NCBI GenBank assembly: GCA_033851265.1
Contig: JAWWOW010000004.1
Span: 423,375-487,374, forward strand
Reading direction: 5' to 3'
From: JAWWOW01 sp033851265
GTDB lineage: Bacteria > Actinomycetota > Actinomycetes > JAWWOW01
Length of the DNA: 64,000 nt
The notes under the pieces are model-generated. The model saw nothing but the letters and a program-made list of their open reading frames with translations. It did not search any database and was not told the DNA's origin. Of this stretch, positions 26,119 to 35,343 are shown one piece after another. The position numbers were made by a program, and so were the translations under genes. Each line of letters opens with the position of its first letter. Within the stretch, counting starts at the first letter, position 1.

Positions 26119-26708
26119 GCGATCAGCTCGACTCGCCGCCTGCACAACCAGGGGAGCCGCGGCTGGTCGTTGTCTCCGGACCCTCTGGTGTTGGCAAGAG
26201 CAGTGTCGTGAAGGCAGTAGGCCGTCGGCATCCAGAGGTGTGGGTCTCGGTGTCGGTGACCACCCGTCCGCCACGGATCGGTGAGACCGACGGAGTGGAC
26301 TACCGTTTCGTCGACGATGCGGCGTTCGATCGGCTGGTTGCTGAGGGTGCACTCCTCGAACATGCGACGTTTGCCGGGCACCGTTACGGCACTCCACGAG
26401 CACCCGTTGAGGAGCAGTTGGCTGCCGGCGTACCCGTCCTGCTCGAGATCGACCTGCAAGGCGCTCGCCAGGTGCGTGCCGCCATGCCGGACGCCCTGCT
26501 GGTCTTCCTCGCTCCGCCGTCGTGGGAAGAGCTCGTTCGGCGCCTCACCGATCGTGGCACCGAGGATCCCGAGGTCGTGCGCCGCAGGCTCGACGCCGCC
26601 CGGGTCGAATTGTCCGCGGAGGACGAGTTCGACGCGGTCGTCGTGAACGATTCGACGCTCGAGGACGCAGCCGACCGGCTGGTAACCTTGATGGGCATCC
26701 CTGGTTAG
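26115..26708 (+). CDS. gmk: Guanylate kinase
   Basis: 197 aa. Phosphorylates GMP to GDP. P-loop VVVSGPSGVGKSSVVKAV, then VSVTTRPPRIGETDGVDYRF (GMP binding), LEHATFAGHRYGTPRAPV and VLLEIDLQGARQVR. The only suitable start is a TTG that overlaps the mihF stop (TTGA), a weak start expected to depend on translational coupling. Length normal. Confidence 0.95.
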   Translation: MSDQLDSPPAQPGEPRLVVVSGPSGVGKSSVVKAVGRRHPEVWVSVSVTTRPPRIGETDGVDYRFVDDAAFDRLVAEGALLEHATFAGHRYGTPRAPVEEQLAAGVPVLLEIDLQGARQVRAAMPDALLVFLAPPSWEELVRRLTDRGTEDPEVVRRRLDAARVELSAEDEFDAVVVNDSTLEDAADRLVTLMGIPG

Positions 26709-26740
26709 CGCCAAGTCCCAAAACTGGCAGGAGTACACGC

Positions 26741-27010
26741 GTGTCCGGCACCGCTGCAGTCCCCGAGGGCATCACCAACCCGCCCATCGATGAGCTCCTC
26801 GACAAGGTCGACTCCAAGTACGCCCTCGTCATCTACGCCGCCAAGCGGGCCCGGCAGATCAACGCCTACTACTCCCAGCTCGGCGAAGGCCTGCTCGAGT
26901 ACGTCGGACCGCTGGTCGAGACCCACGTCCACGAGAAGCCGCTGTCGATCGCCCTGCGCGAGATCAATGGCAACCTGTTGACCGCGGAAGCGGTCGAAGT
27001 CCCCAGCTGA
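26741..27010 (+). CDS. rpoZ: RNA polymerase omega subunit
   Basis: 89 aa from the GTG at 26741 with CAGGAG 7 nt before it. Assists assembly of the beta' subunit. Conserved core NPPIDELLDKVDSKYALVI and AAKRARQINAY, then EKPLSIALREINGNLL. A longer frame upstream lies inside gmk and is not used. Confidence 0.96.
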   Translation: MSGTAAVPEGITNPPIDELLDKVDSKYALVIYAAKRARQINAYYSQLGEGLLEYVGPLVETHVHEKPLSIALREINGNLLTAEAVEVPS

Positions 27011-27019
27011 CCTGAGGCC

Positions 27020-28237
27020 GTGCCCGACGAGACCGGACGTCCCCGCGTTGTCGTCGGCGTTGCTGGTGGCATCGCGGCATACAAGGCGTGTGAGCTTGTC
27101 CGACTGCTGACCGAGTCCGGTCACGCTGTGCGCGTCGTCCCCACAGCGAGCGCCCTGCGCTTCGTCGGGACCGCCACGTGGGCCGCTCTGTCAGGACAAC
27201 CTGTGGCCACCGACGTCTGGTCAAACGTCCACGAAGTGCCACACGTGCGCATCGGGCAAACGGCCGATCTGGTCGTCGTGGCTCCGGCCACCGCCGACCT
27301 GCTCGCGCGAGCCGCAGCCGGACGCAGCGATGACTTGTTGACGGCAACCTTGCTGACCGCACGGTGTCCCGTGGTGTACGCGCCGGCGATGCACACCGAG
27401 ATGTGGGAACACCCGGCGACCCAGGCCAACGTCGCTGCATTACGTGCACGCGGCGCGCTCGTCTTGGAACCAGCGAGCGGTCGCTTGACGGGAGTCGACA
27501 CCGGACCGGGCCGGCTGCCGGAGCCAACCGCGATCGCTGACGCCGCTCGTGCCTTGCTCGCCCGCGGCGCCGAAGGACTGGCGCCGGACCTCACCGGCCG
27601 CCGCGTTGTCGTGTCGGCCGGCGGCACCCGCGAACACCTCGACCCCGTGCGGTTTCTCGGCAACCGATCGTCGGGGCGTCAGGGTTATGCCTTGGCACGA
27701 GCCGCCGTCGTCCGCGGGGCAGAGGTCACGGTCGTGGCAGCCAACATCGCGTTGCCCGACCCTGCCTGCGTGAAGGTTGTGCGCGTCGTATCCGCCGACG
27801 ACCTTCGTCATGCCGTGCTGGAAGCCGCGGCTGGCGCCGATGCAATCGTGATGGCCGCGGCGGTCGCGGACTTCAGGCCGGCAGTCCGGGAAGCCAGCAA
27901 GATAAAGAAGACAAACACGGACCCGCCCCCGATCGAGCTCACCCGCAACCCGGACGTCCTTGCCGAGATCTCCTCGCATCGCGTGCAGCCCGGCCAGGTC
28001 ATCGTTGGGTTCGCGGCGGAGACCGACGACGTGCTCGTCAACGGCCGCGCCAAGCTCGCCCGCAAGGGGTGCGACCTGCTCGTCGTCAACGAGGTCGGAG
28101 AGACGCGGGGCTTCGAGTCGGGAGACAACGCAGCCACGATTCTTGGCGCCGACGGGTCGGAGACCGTCGTACCCCATGGTCCGAAGGATTTGCTGGCGCA
28201 CACCGTGTGGGACCTCGTCGTCAGGCGATTGCACTAG
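27020..28237 (+). CDS. coaBC: Bifunctional phosphopantothenoylcysteine decarboxylase / ligase
   Basis: 405 aa. N-terminal CoaC flavoprotein (to about residue 185): VVVGVAGGIAAYKACELVR, the motif MHTEMWEHPATQANV with catalytic His/Asn region. C-terminal CoaB ligase: VVVSAGGTREHLDPVRF, NRSSGRQGYALA, MAAAVADFRP, KIKKTNTDPPPIELTRNPD. Makes 4'-phosphopantetheine in coenzyme A synthesis. Begins 9 nt after rpoZ. Confidence 0.96.
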   Translation: MPDETGRPRVVVGVAGGIAAYKACELVRLLTESGHAVRVVPTASALRFVGTATWAALSGQPVATDVWSNVHEVPHVRIGQTADLVVVAPATADLLARAAAGRSDDLLTATLLTARCPVVYAPAMHTEMWEHPATQANVAALRARGALVLEPASGRLTGVDTGPGRLPEPTAIADAARALLARGAEGLAPDLTGRRVVVSAGGTREHLDPVRFLGNRSSGRQGYALARAAVVRGAEVTVVAANIALPDPACVKVVRVVSADDLRHAVLEAAAGADAIVMAAAVADFRPAVREASKIKKTNTDPPPIELTRNPDVLAEISSHRVQPGQVIVGFAAETDDVLVNGRAKLARKGCDLLVVNEVGETRGFESGDNAATILGADGSETVVPHGPKDLLAHTVWDLVVRRLH

Positions 28238-28396
28238 CAGCGATCATGACCCGAGATCGGGGCTCGGCTGCCACCCTCCTGCGCCTCAGGAGTGCGCATC
28301 AGGCTCGAGCGAGCGAGCACGCCTACCGGTACACTTCCGGTATCGCGACCGGCGTGCGCGAGTGCAGCGACCGGTAGATCCTGTAGGGGGTTCTTG

Positions 28397-29587
28397 GTGT
28401 CTCGCCGCCTGTTCACGTCCGAGTCGGTGACCGAGGGTCACCCGGACAAGATTGCTGACCAGATCAGCGATTCGATTCTCGACGCGCTCATCAAGGACGA
28501 CCCGAAGAGCCGGGTTGCCGTCGAAACGCTCATCACGACCGGCCAGGTGCACGTCGCCGGTGAGGTCACGACCGAGGCGTGGGCGGACATCCCGAACATC
28601 GTTCGCGAGGTGATCCTCGGCATCGGTTACGACTCGTCGAAGAAGGGTTTCGATGGGGACTCCTGTGGTGTCTCGGTGTCGATCGGCAAGCAGTCGGCCG
28701 ACATCGCGCAAGGTGTCGACGACGCCTATGAGCATCGCGAGGAAAGTCGCGACGACGAGCTTGATCGGCAAGGCGCCGGCGACCAGGGACTGATGTTCGG
28801 CTACGCCTGCGACGACACGCCCGAGCTCATGCCGCTGCCCATCGCACTTGCACACCGACTTGCCCGGCGGCTGTCCGCCGTGCGCAAGGACGGCACCATT
28901 CCCTACCTTCGCCCCGACGGGAAAACGCAGGTCACGATCGAGTACGCCGACGGTCGTCCGGTGCGTCTCGACACCGTTGTCGTTTCCAGCCAGCACGCCG
29001 CGGACATCGACATCAACACCTTGCTCGCCCCTGACGTCCGCGAACACGTCATCGAGCACGAGGTTGGCAAGCTCGACATCGACAGTGAGGGCTACCGCCT
29101 TCTCGTCAACCCGACCGGTCGGTTCGAGATCGGCGGTCCGATGGGCGACGCCGGTTTGACCGGTCGCAAGATCATCGTCGACTCGTACGGCGGGATGGCT
29201 CGCCATGGCGGCGGCGCGTTCTCCGGCAAGGACCCGTCGAAGGTCGACCGCTCGGCTGCCTACGCGATGCGTTGGGTCGCCAAGAACGTCGTTGCCGCAG
29301 GCCTGGCGTCGCGGTGCGAGGTGCAGGTTGCCTATGCAATCGGCAAGGCGCAGCCGGTCGGCATGTTCGTCGACACGTTCGGCACGGGCACGGTCTCCGA
29401 CCAGAAGCTGCAGGACGCGATCGCTGCGGTCTTCGACCTCCGCCCCGCGGCGATCATTCGCGACCTCGATCTGTTGCGGCCGATCTACGCGCAAACCGCG
29501 GCCTACGGGCACTTCGGTCGCAGTGAGCTCGACTTCACCTGGGAAGCGACCGATCGCGTCGACGCCCTGAAGGCCGCCGCGTCCTAA
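28397..29587 (+). CDS. metK: S-adenosylmethionine synthase
   Basis: 396 aa from the GTG at 28397 with AGGGGG 6 nt before it; the frame upstream lacks conservation. Makes SAM from ATP and methionine. Motifs: FTSESVTEGHPDKIADQIS, GEVTTEAW, MFGYACDDTPELMPLPIALAH, GPMGDAGLTGRKIIVDSYGG, and GGGAFSGKDPSKVDRSAAY. The 159-bp region upstream has a TANNNT hexamer TACACT at 28330-28335 and short ACCGG/CCGGT repeats, but I see no convincing SAM riboswitch. Confidence 0.97.
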   Translation: MSRRLFTSESVTEGHPDKIADQISDSILDALIKDDPKSRVAVETLITTGQVHVAGEVTTEAWADIPNIVREVILGIGYDSSKKGFDGDSCGVSVSIGKQSADIAQGVDDAYEHREESRDDELDRQGAGDQGLMFGYACDDTPELMPLPIALAHRLARRLSAVRKDGTIPYLRPDGKTQVTIEYADGRPVRLDTVVVSSQHAADIDINTLLAPDVREHVIEHEVGKLDIDSEGYRLLVNPTGRFEIGGPMGDAGLTGRKIIVDSYGGMARHGGGAFSGKDPSKVDRSAAYAMRWVAKNVVAAGLASRCEVQVAYAIGKAQPVGMFVDTFGTGTVSDQKLQDAIAAVFDLRPAAIIRDLDLLRPIYAQTAAYGHFGRSELDFTWEATDRVDALKAAAS

Positions 29588-29668
29588 CGAGCGCGAGCGC
29601 CTGCTCGCGGCAATGCTCGTTGTGGATGGCGCGTCGCGGTCGTCGGTTCCCGCTGATACACAGGACTG

Positions 29669-31684
29669 GTGACACAGCAGGGCGATGAACAGCTCGCGCT
29701 CCTTGCCGGCCCGAAGGCACGCAAGAGTCGCGCGCGCGTTCGCGAACCCGCAGCGGTCGCACCCGTCGCGCGAGTCGTCGTCGACATCCCGCTGGCTCAC
29801 CTCGACCGGCCATTCGATTATCTGGTGCCGGCTCATCTCGACGATGCCGTCGTTGCAGGTTGCCGGGTCCGGGTCCGATTGGCGGGTCGCTTGGTCGACG
29901 CGTTCGTGCTCGAGCGAGTTGCCGAGACCGAACACGATGGTGCCTTGGCCTATGTCGAACGCGTGTTGTCGTCGGAGCCCGTGCTGACCGAGGAGATCGC
30001 GACGTTGGCGAGGGCCGTCGCGGACCGACAGGCCGGAACGATGGCTGACGTGCTGCGACTGGCCATACCGCCCCGGCACGCCGCCGCCGAACGCCAACCA
30101 GACCGGACGCCCCGTGACCCCGTCATCAGACCTGACGCAGGACTTTGGGAGCGCTACTCAACCGGCCCGGCATTCCTTGATGCAGTGGCGCGGAGCGACG
30201 GACCCCGCGCTGTCTGGGCCGCGCTACCGGGACCCACCTGGCCAACCGAAATCGCAACTGCGGTGCAGATGACTCTCGCGGCTGGTCGGGGGGCGATTGT
30301 CGTCGTACCTGACCGCCGCGACGCCGATTCCGTGGACCGCGCTCTCACCGCGGCGCTCGGTGGTGCGGAACACCATGTCGTGCTGCATGCGGACATCGGT
30401 CCGGCCGAGCGGTACCGCCGGTTTCTGGCCGTGAGCCGTGGCTCGGTCCGTGCCGTCGTCGGGACGCGGCCGGCCGTCTTCGCCCCCGTCGCGGATCTCG
30501 GTCTCATCGTTGTCTGGGACGACGGCGACGACAGCCTTGCCGAGCCGCGCGCGCCGTACTGTCACGCCCGCGATGTCGCCGTGCTCCGCAGCCACCTCAC
30601 CGGGGCCGGTCTGCTCGTGTGTGGTCTGACGCGAACGGCGGAGGGTCACGCCCTGGTGAGCTCGGGGTGGGCGAAGTCGGTTGCGGCGAGCCGCGCGACG
30701 GTGCGGCAACAGGCACCCGTCGTCGAACCAACCGGCGATGACGCCGAGCTGGCCCGGGATCCGGCCGCCCGGTCGGCCCGCCTGCCCAGCCTTGCGTGGC
30801 GGCGAGCGCGCGACGCATTGGAAGCCGGTGCACCCGTGTTGGTGCAGGTGCCACGGCGCGGGTACGTGCCCGCGCTCGCGTGCACTCGATGCCGCACCCG
30901 CGCAACCTGCCCGCACTGTTCTGGGCCGTTGTCCCTCAGCAGCGGTCACGCGATCGCGGTTTGCCGTTGGTGTGGTCGGCCGGCGGGGGGGTGGAGATGC
31001 ACGGAGTGTGGTGGCTCGCACTTGCGCGCGTCGTCAGTGGGAGCCGCGCGTACGGCGGAGGAGCTGGGTCGTGCCTTCCCTGGGGCATCGGTGCGGACAT
31101 CCGGTGGTGACACCGTGTTGGCTCGGGTGCCCGCCAAGCCTCTCGTCATCGTTGCCACACCGGGAGCCGAACCCGTTGCCGACGGTGGGTACGGCGCCGT
31201 GTTGTTGCTCGACAGTTGGGCGTTGTTGGCGCGTGCCGATCTGCGGGCCAGTGAAGAAACACTGCGCCGCTGGTTCGCGGCAGCCGCGCTCGCCCGACCC
31301 GGTAGCGCCGGGGGCCGCGTGGTTGTCGTTGCGGATCGGGGCGTTCCGGCGGTGCAGGCACTGGTCCGGTGGGACCCGGTGTGGGCAGCCGAGCGCGAGC
31401 TCGCCGACCGGGTGGCGCTGGGCTTTCCGCCGGCCGTGCGCCTGGCCGACCTCACAGGTGCGGCTGCCGACGTGACCGAGTTTCTCGGCTCGTTAGAGCT
31501 GCCAACTAGTGCCGAGACACTGGGTCCGGTACCGATAGCGGAGCTGGAGCGCATGGTCATCCGCGTCCCGCGCGAAGACGGGCCAGCCCTGGCTGCGGCT
31601 CTCAAGTCCGGGCTGGGTGGGCGAAGTGCCCGCCACGACGGCGGGCCGGTTCGCGTCCGGCTGGACCCGGTCGACATCATCTGA
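29669..31684 (+). CDS. priA: Primosomal protein N' (PriA), helicase motifs degenerate
   Basis: 671 aa. The 3'-DNA-binding domain is N-terminal (VARVVVDIPLAHLDRPFDYLVP). Four CxxC pairs of the zinc-binding region are intact (CTRC, CPHC, CRWC, CTEC). The Walker A position reads GPTWPTEIATAV without GKT, and the DEAH box position reads VWDDGDDSL, so ATPase and helicase activity are probably lost, as is known for actinobacterial PriA. It may still act as a replication-restart scaffold. GTG start with CAGGA upstream. Confidence 0.9.
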   Translation: MTQQGDEQLALLAGPKARKSRARVREPAAVAPVARVVVDIPLAHLDRPFDYLVPAHLDDAVVAGCRVRVRLAGRLVDAFVLERVAETEHDGALAYVERVLSSEPVLTEEIATLARAVADRQAGTMADVLRLAIPPRHAAAERQPDRTPRDPVIRPDAGLWERYSTGPAFLDAVARSDGPRAVWAALPGPTWPTEIATAVQMTLAAGRGAIVVVPDRRDADSVDRALTAALGGAEHHVVLHADIGPAERYRRFLAVSRGSVRAVVGTRPAVFAPVADLGLIVVWDDGDDSLAEPRAPYCHARDVAVLRSHLTGAGLLVCGLTRTAEGHALVSSGWAKSVAASRATVRQQAPVVEPTGDDAELARDPAARSARLPSLAWRRARDALEAGAPVLVQVPRRGYVPALACTRCRTRATCPHCSGPLSLSSGHAIAVCRWCGRPAGGWRCTECGGSHLRASSVGAARTAEELGRAFPGASVRTSGGDTVLARVPAKPLVIVATPGAEPVADGGYGAVLLLDSWALLARADLRASEETLRRWFAAAALARPGSAGGRVVVVADRGVPAVQALVRWDPVWAAERELADRVALGFPPAVRLADLTGAAADVTEFLGSLELPTSAETLGPVPIAELERMVIRVPREDGPALAAALKSGLGGRSARHDGGPVRVRLDPVDII

Positions 31685-31754
31685 GCGGTCCGCGCCGCCC
31701 GTACGATGGAAGCGAAGCGACCGCTTGACGAACCGCGACGAGTGAGGTGCCTGC

Positions 31755-32297
31755 GTGAGCGTCCAGTCCATCCGGCTGTTCGGCGACCCGGTGCTGAGGA
31801 CGCCGGCTGATCCGGTGGCGACGTTCGACAAGGAGTTACGCGTTCTGGTGCGCGACCTGACCGAGACGATGATCGATGCAGCGGGCGCCGGGCTGGCCGC
31901 GCCCCAGATCGGCGTCGGCCTGCGGGTGTTCGCCTACGACGTGGATGGCGTCCTGGGCCACCTGATCAATCCGACGCTCGACCTCTCCGATGACGAACAG
32001 GACGGCGACGAAGGCTGCCTTTCCTTCCCCGGCATGGCGTTCCCCACGAAACGTGCGTTCCGTGCCGTTGCCAAGGGCTGGAACATGCACGGAGACCCGG
32101 TCGTCATCGAAGGCACCGAGATGCTGGCCCGCTGCGTGCAGCACGAGACTGACCATCTCGATGGAATCCTGTTCATCGACCGGCTCGATCCTGAACAACG
32201 CAAGCTCGCTATGAAGATCATTCGCGAGGCGGACTGGGCCGACGGCACCGCACAGGTCAAGGTCTCGCCCCACCCGACGAGCGGGAAGGCGCTGTAG
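31755..32297 (+). CDS. def: Peptide deformylase
   Basis: 180-aa metalloenzyme removing the formyl group from nascent proteins. Three signatures are intact: GAGLAAPQIGV, EGCLSFPG (metal Cys) and HETDHLDGILFIDRL (two metal His and catalytic Glu). GTG start with GAGGTG before it. It forms a unit with fmt, whose product adds the formyl group. The C-terminal extension after residue 160 is typical of actinobacterial forms. Confidence 0.96.
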   Translation: MSVQSIRLFGDPVLRTPADPVATFDKELRVLVRDLTETMIDAAGAGLAAPQIGVGLRVFAYDVDGVLGHLINPTLDLSDDEQDGDEGCLSFPGMAFPTKRAFRAVAKGWNMHGDPVVIEGTEMLARCVQHETDHLDGILFIDRLDPEQRKLAMKIIREADWADGTAQVKVSPHPTSGKAL

Positions 32298-32308
32298 CCG
32301 GCAAGCCC

Positions 32309-33241
32309 ATGCGCATCGTTTTTGCAGGTACACCGGCGACGGCGGTGCCCGCGTTAGACGCCTTGCTCGGCTCCGACCACGAGATTGTTGCTGTGGTGAC
32401 GCGACCGGATGCGCCCGCAGGCCGCGGCCGCAAGCTCGCTCCCAGCCAGGTGCGCGAGCGCGCCGCCGAGCTGGGGCTCGATGTGCTGACGCCGCGGCGC
32501 CCCTCGGAGCCCGGCTTTCTCGCGGAGCTGGCTGCGCTCGACGCCGATGCGTGCGCCGTGGTGGCGTACGGCGCCCTGTTGCCGGCAAGCGCGTTGACGA
32601 TCCCGAAACTCGGCTGGGTCAACCTGCACTTCTCCTTATTACCTGCTTGGCGTGGGGCCGCACCGGTGCAGCACGCGATCCTCGCCGGTGACGAGATCAC
32701 GGGAGCCACGACGTTCCGCATCGAAGAGTCGCTTGACACGGGGCCGGTGTTCGGGATGGTCACGACCGACATCGGCCCACGGGAAACCGCGGGGGAGTTG
32801 CTCGACCGGCTGTCGCACGACGGGGCGGCACTGCTGGTGTCGACGCTAGACGGCATCGCCGCCGGTGAGCTGACGCCGACCCCTCAGCCGACTGAGGCTG
32901 TTTCACTTGCGCCGAAGTTGACGACCGCCGACGCGCGCGTCGACTGGACTGCTCCGGCGCTGCGCATTGATCGGTTGGTGCGTGCATGTACGCCCGCGCC
33001 CGGTGCCTGGACAACGTTTCGTGACCGACGGCTGCGGCTGGGACCGGTTCTGCCCATTACCGATGGCACCGATCTGGCATCCGGCCAGCTTCTGGATCTC
33101 GGCAAGGATGGTCTGCTCGTCGGGACAGGCGGTGGCGGAGCTGTCGCCCTTGGCGAGGTGCAACCCGAGGGCAAGGCACCGACACCGGCGGATGCGTGGG
33201 CTCGCGGTGCTCGGCTCACTATGAATGACGAGCTGGTATGA
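32309..33241 (+). CDS. fmt: Methionyl-tRNA formyltransferase
   Basis: 310 aa. Transfers formyl from 10-formyl-THF to initiator Met-tRNA. N-terminal MRIVFAGTPATAVPALDAL; catalytic region NLHFSLLPAWRGAAPVQHAI with the essential Asn and His; LDTGPVFGM and ETAGELLDRLS. The C-terminal OB-fold domain starts near residue 205. ATG start 11 nt after def. Overlaps rsmB by ATGA. Confidence 0.96.
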   Translation: MRIVFAGTPATAVPALDALLGSDHEIVAVVTRPDAPAGRGRKLAPSQVRERAAELGLDVLTPRRPSEPGFLAELAALDADACAVVAYGALLPASALTIPKLGWVNLHFSLLPAWRGAAPVQHAILAGDEITGATTFRIEESLDTGPVFGMVTTDIGPRETAGELLDRLSHDGAALLVSTLDGIAAGELTPTPQPTEAVSLAPKLTTADARVDWTAPALRIDRLVRACTPAPGAWTTFRDRRLRLGPVLPITDGTDLASGQLLDLGKDGLLVGTGGGGAVALGEVQPEGKAPTPADAWARGARLTMNDELV

Positions 33242-34650
33242 CCGCGTCGGTGCGGACTGCGGACCCCGCGCGGCGGGCGGCATACGACACGTTGCGTGCT
33301 GTCGAGGACCGCGACGCGTACGCCAACCTCACCCTGCCGGGTTTGCTGCGTGAGCGCAGGATTTCGGGTCGGGATGCAGCCTTCGCGACGGAGTTGGCAT
33401 ACGGCGCACTGCGCGGGCGCGGGACCTATGACCAGATCATCGCCGCGTGCAGCAGCCGACCGCTGGCCGACATCGACCCGCAGGTGGCGGACGCGTTGCG
33501 ACTGGGTGCGCATCAGTTGCTGAAAACGCGAGTGCCGGCGCACGCCGCCGTCTCGTCGACGGTCGACCTGAGCGCCATGTCAGCCGGGCCCCAAACAACT
33601 GGTTTTGTGAACGCCGTCCTCCGCAAAATCGCATCGCGCGACTTCAACAGTTGGATCACGGAGCTCGCACCGGCGTACGCCGATGATCCCGTCGGCCACA
33701 TCGCTCTCGCACACATGCACCCGCGCTGGATCGTGGAGGTGTTCAGTGACGCGCTGGGAGGTGACCTCGACGAAACCGCTCGTGCCTGCGCGGCCAACAA
33801 TGTTGCTCCGCCGGTTCACCTCGTGGCCCGACCCGGTGGGATCGACACCGTGAGCCTGCTCGCCGCCGCCGGTCCAGATGCCCGTCCCGGCCGCTGGTCG
33901 CCACACGCCGTCGTGATGGCTGGCGGTGACCCAGGTGACCTAACGGCGGTCCGCGACGGACGAGCGGCCGTACAAGATGAGGGCAGTCAGCTCGCTGCGC
34001 TCGCGATGCTCGCGAGCGACGTCGACGGCCCCGAGAGCAAGTGGCTCGATATGTGTGCCGGGCCCGGTGGGAAGGCCGCGCTCCTCGCGGCTCACGCCGC
34101 AGGAAGCGGCGTGCACATTCTTGCCAGCGACCGGTCCGTGCACCGCGCGCGCCTCACGGCGCAAACCATCGGCGCTGACCTGCCGGCCTACGTCATCACG
34201 GCGGATGGCACTCGTCCCGCCTGGCGCAACGAGTCGTTCGACCGTGCTCTCATCGACGCACCGTGCACTGGGCTGGGCGCGTTACGCCGTCGGCCGGAAG
34301 CGCGATGGCGACGGGTGCGGGCCGATGCGGACGGGCTGCACTCGTTACAGGTAAATCTCCTCCGGGCGGGTATCGCTGCGGTGCGCCCTGGTGGTGTCGT
34401 GGCCTATGTGACGTGCTCGCCGGATCGCCGCGAGACTGAGGCCGTCGTCAACGAGGTGCTCGAGACCGATCCCGTTGAAGGCATCTCGGTGTCTTTACCC
34501 GTTGTAATACCGGGCATCGAGCGCGCCGAACGCACCGGAGCCATCCAGCTCTGGCCCCAGCGACATGACACGGATGCGATGTATGTGGCGGTGCTTCGGA
34601 GATTGCACGGTTCTGACTACACTTCAGGTCGCTTTCAACCGGGGTGGTAG
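33238..34650 (+). CDS. rsmB: 16S rRNA m5C967 methyltransferase
   Basis: 470 aa. N-terminal NusB-like RNA-binding domain (to about residue 150) followed by a SAM-dependent methyltransferase. SAM-binding LDMCAGPGGKAALLAAHAAG, catalytic cysteines in DAPCTGLGALRRRPEARWR (motif IV) and YVTCSPDRRETEAVV (motif VI). Start overlaps the fmt stop. Followed 6 nt later by rpe. Confidence 0.95.
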   Translation: MTASVRTADPARRAAYDTLRAVEDRDAYANLTLPGLLRERRISGRDAAFATELAYGALRGRGTYDQIIAACSSRPLADIDPQVADALRLGAHQLLKTRVPAHAAVSSTVDLSAMSAGPQTTGFVNAVLRKIASRDFNSWITELAPAYADDPVGHIALAHMHPRWIVEVFSDALGGDLDETARACAANNVAPPVHLVARPGGIDTVSLLAAAGPDARPGRWSPHAVVMAGGDPGDLTAVRDGRAAVQDEGSQLAALAMLASDVDGPESKWLDMCAGPGGKAALLAAHAAGSGVHILASDRSVHRARLTAQTIGADLPAYVITADGTRPAWRNESFDRALIDAPCTGLGALRRRPEARWRRVRADADGLHSLQVNLLRAGIAAVRPGGVVAYVTCSPDRRETEAVVNEVLETDPVEGISVSLPVVIPGIERAERTGAIQLWPQRHDTDAMYVAVLRRLHGSDYTSGRFQPGW

Positions 34651-34656
34651 CGCTTC

Positions 34657-35343
34657 ATGACGGTCCAAATTTCTCCGAGCCTGCTGTCTGCGGACTTCGC
34701 ACGGCTCGAAGAAGAGGCTGCAGCAGTCGGTGATGTCGCCGACTGGCTGCATGTCGATGTCATGGACAACCACTTCGTTCCCAACCTCACGCTGGGCTTA
34801 CCTGTTGTCGAGAGCTTGTTGAAGCACACAGCGCTGCCCGTCGATTGCCATTTGATGATCGAGGATCCCGACCGCTGGGCACCTGGTTTCGCCGAAGCAG
34901 GCGCCCGCAACGTCACCTTCCATGTCGAAGCTGCGCACGCGCCCGTGCGGTTGGCACGAACGCTGCGGCGTCTCGGTGCTCGCGCAGGAATGGCTCTCAA
35001 ACCCGCCACGCCGGTTGAGCCGTACGCCGATCTCTTGCCCGAGCTCGACATGCTCCTGGTCATGACCGTGGAGCCTGGCTTCGGCGGTCAGGCGTTCCTC
35101 GACATGGTGTTGCCGAAGGTTCGGAGGGCACGCGAGATTCTCAGCACCCGTGAGCTGTCCGTATGGCTGCAGGTCGACGGCGGCGTTGACGAGAACACGA
35201 TCGTGCAGTGCGCCGAGGCGGGGGCTGACGTGTTCGTCGCCGGGTCTGCGATCTTCCATGCGGACGACCCGGCGGATGCTGCTCGGCGACTGCGAACGGC
35301 CGCAGAGCGCGCTCATGCCGAGGCCAACTGGACCACGGCGTGA
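34657..35343 (+). CDS. rpe: Ribulose-phosphate 3-epimerase
   Basis: 228-aa TIM-barrel of the pentose phosphate pathway. SPSLLSADFARLEEE, LHVDVMDNHFVPN (metal His/Asp), DCHLMIEDP, MTVEPGFGGQAF, and WLQVDGGVDENTI with the catalytic Asp. GGGGTGG lies before the ATG. Overlaps the next gene by GTGA, placing a signalling protein in the same transcript. Supplies ribulose 5-phosphate relations to the downstream riboflavin genes. Confidence 0.96.
   Translation: MTVQISPSLLSADFARLEEEAAAVGDVADWLHVDVMDNHFVPNLTLGLPVVESLLKHTALPVDCHLMIEDPDRWAPGFAEAGARNVTFHVEAAHAPVRLARTLRRLGARAGMALKPATPVEPYADLLPELDMLLVMTVEPGFGGQAFLDMVLPKVRRAREILSTRELSVWLQVDGGVDENTIVQCAEAGADVFVAGSAIFHADDPADAARRLRTAAERAHAEANWTTA

Noticed and set aside
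28238..28396. SAM riboswitch before metK
   Set aside because: The region has only short ACCGG repeats; I could not find the conserved core of SAM-I, SAM-II or SAM-IV elements.
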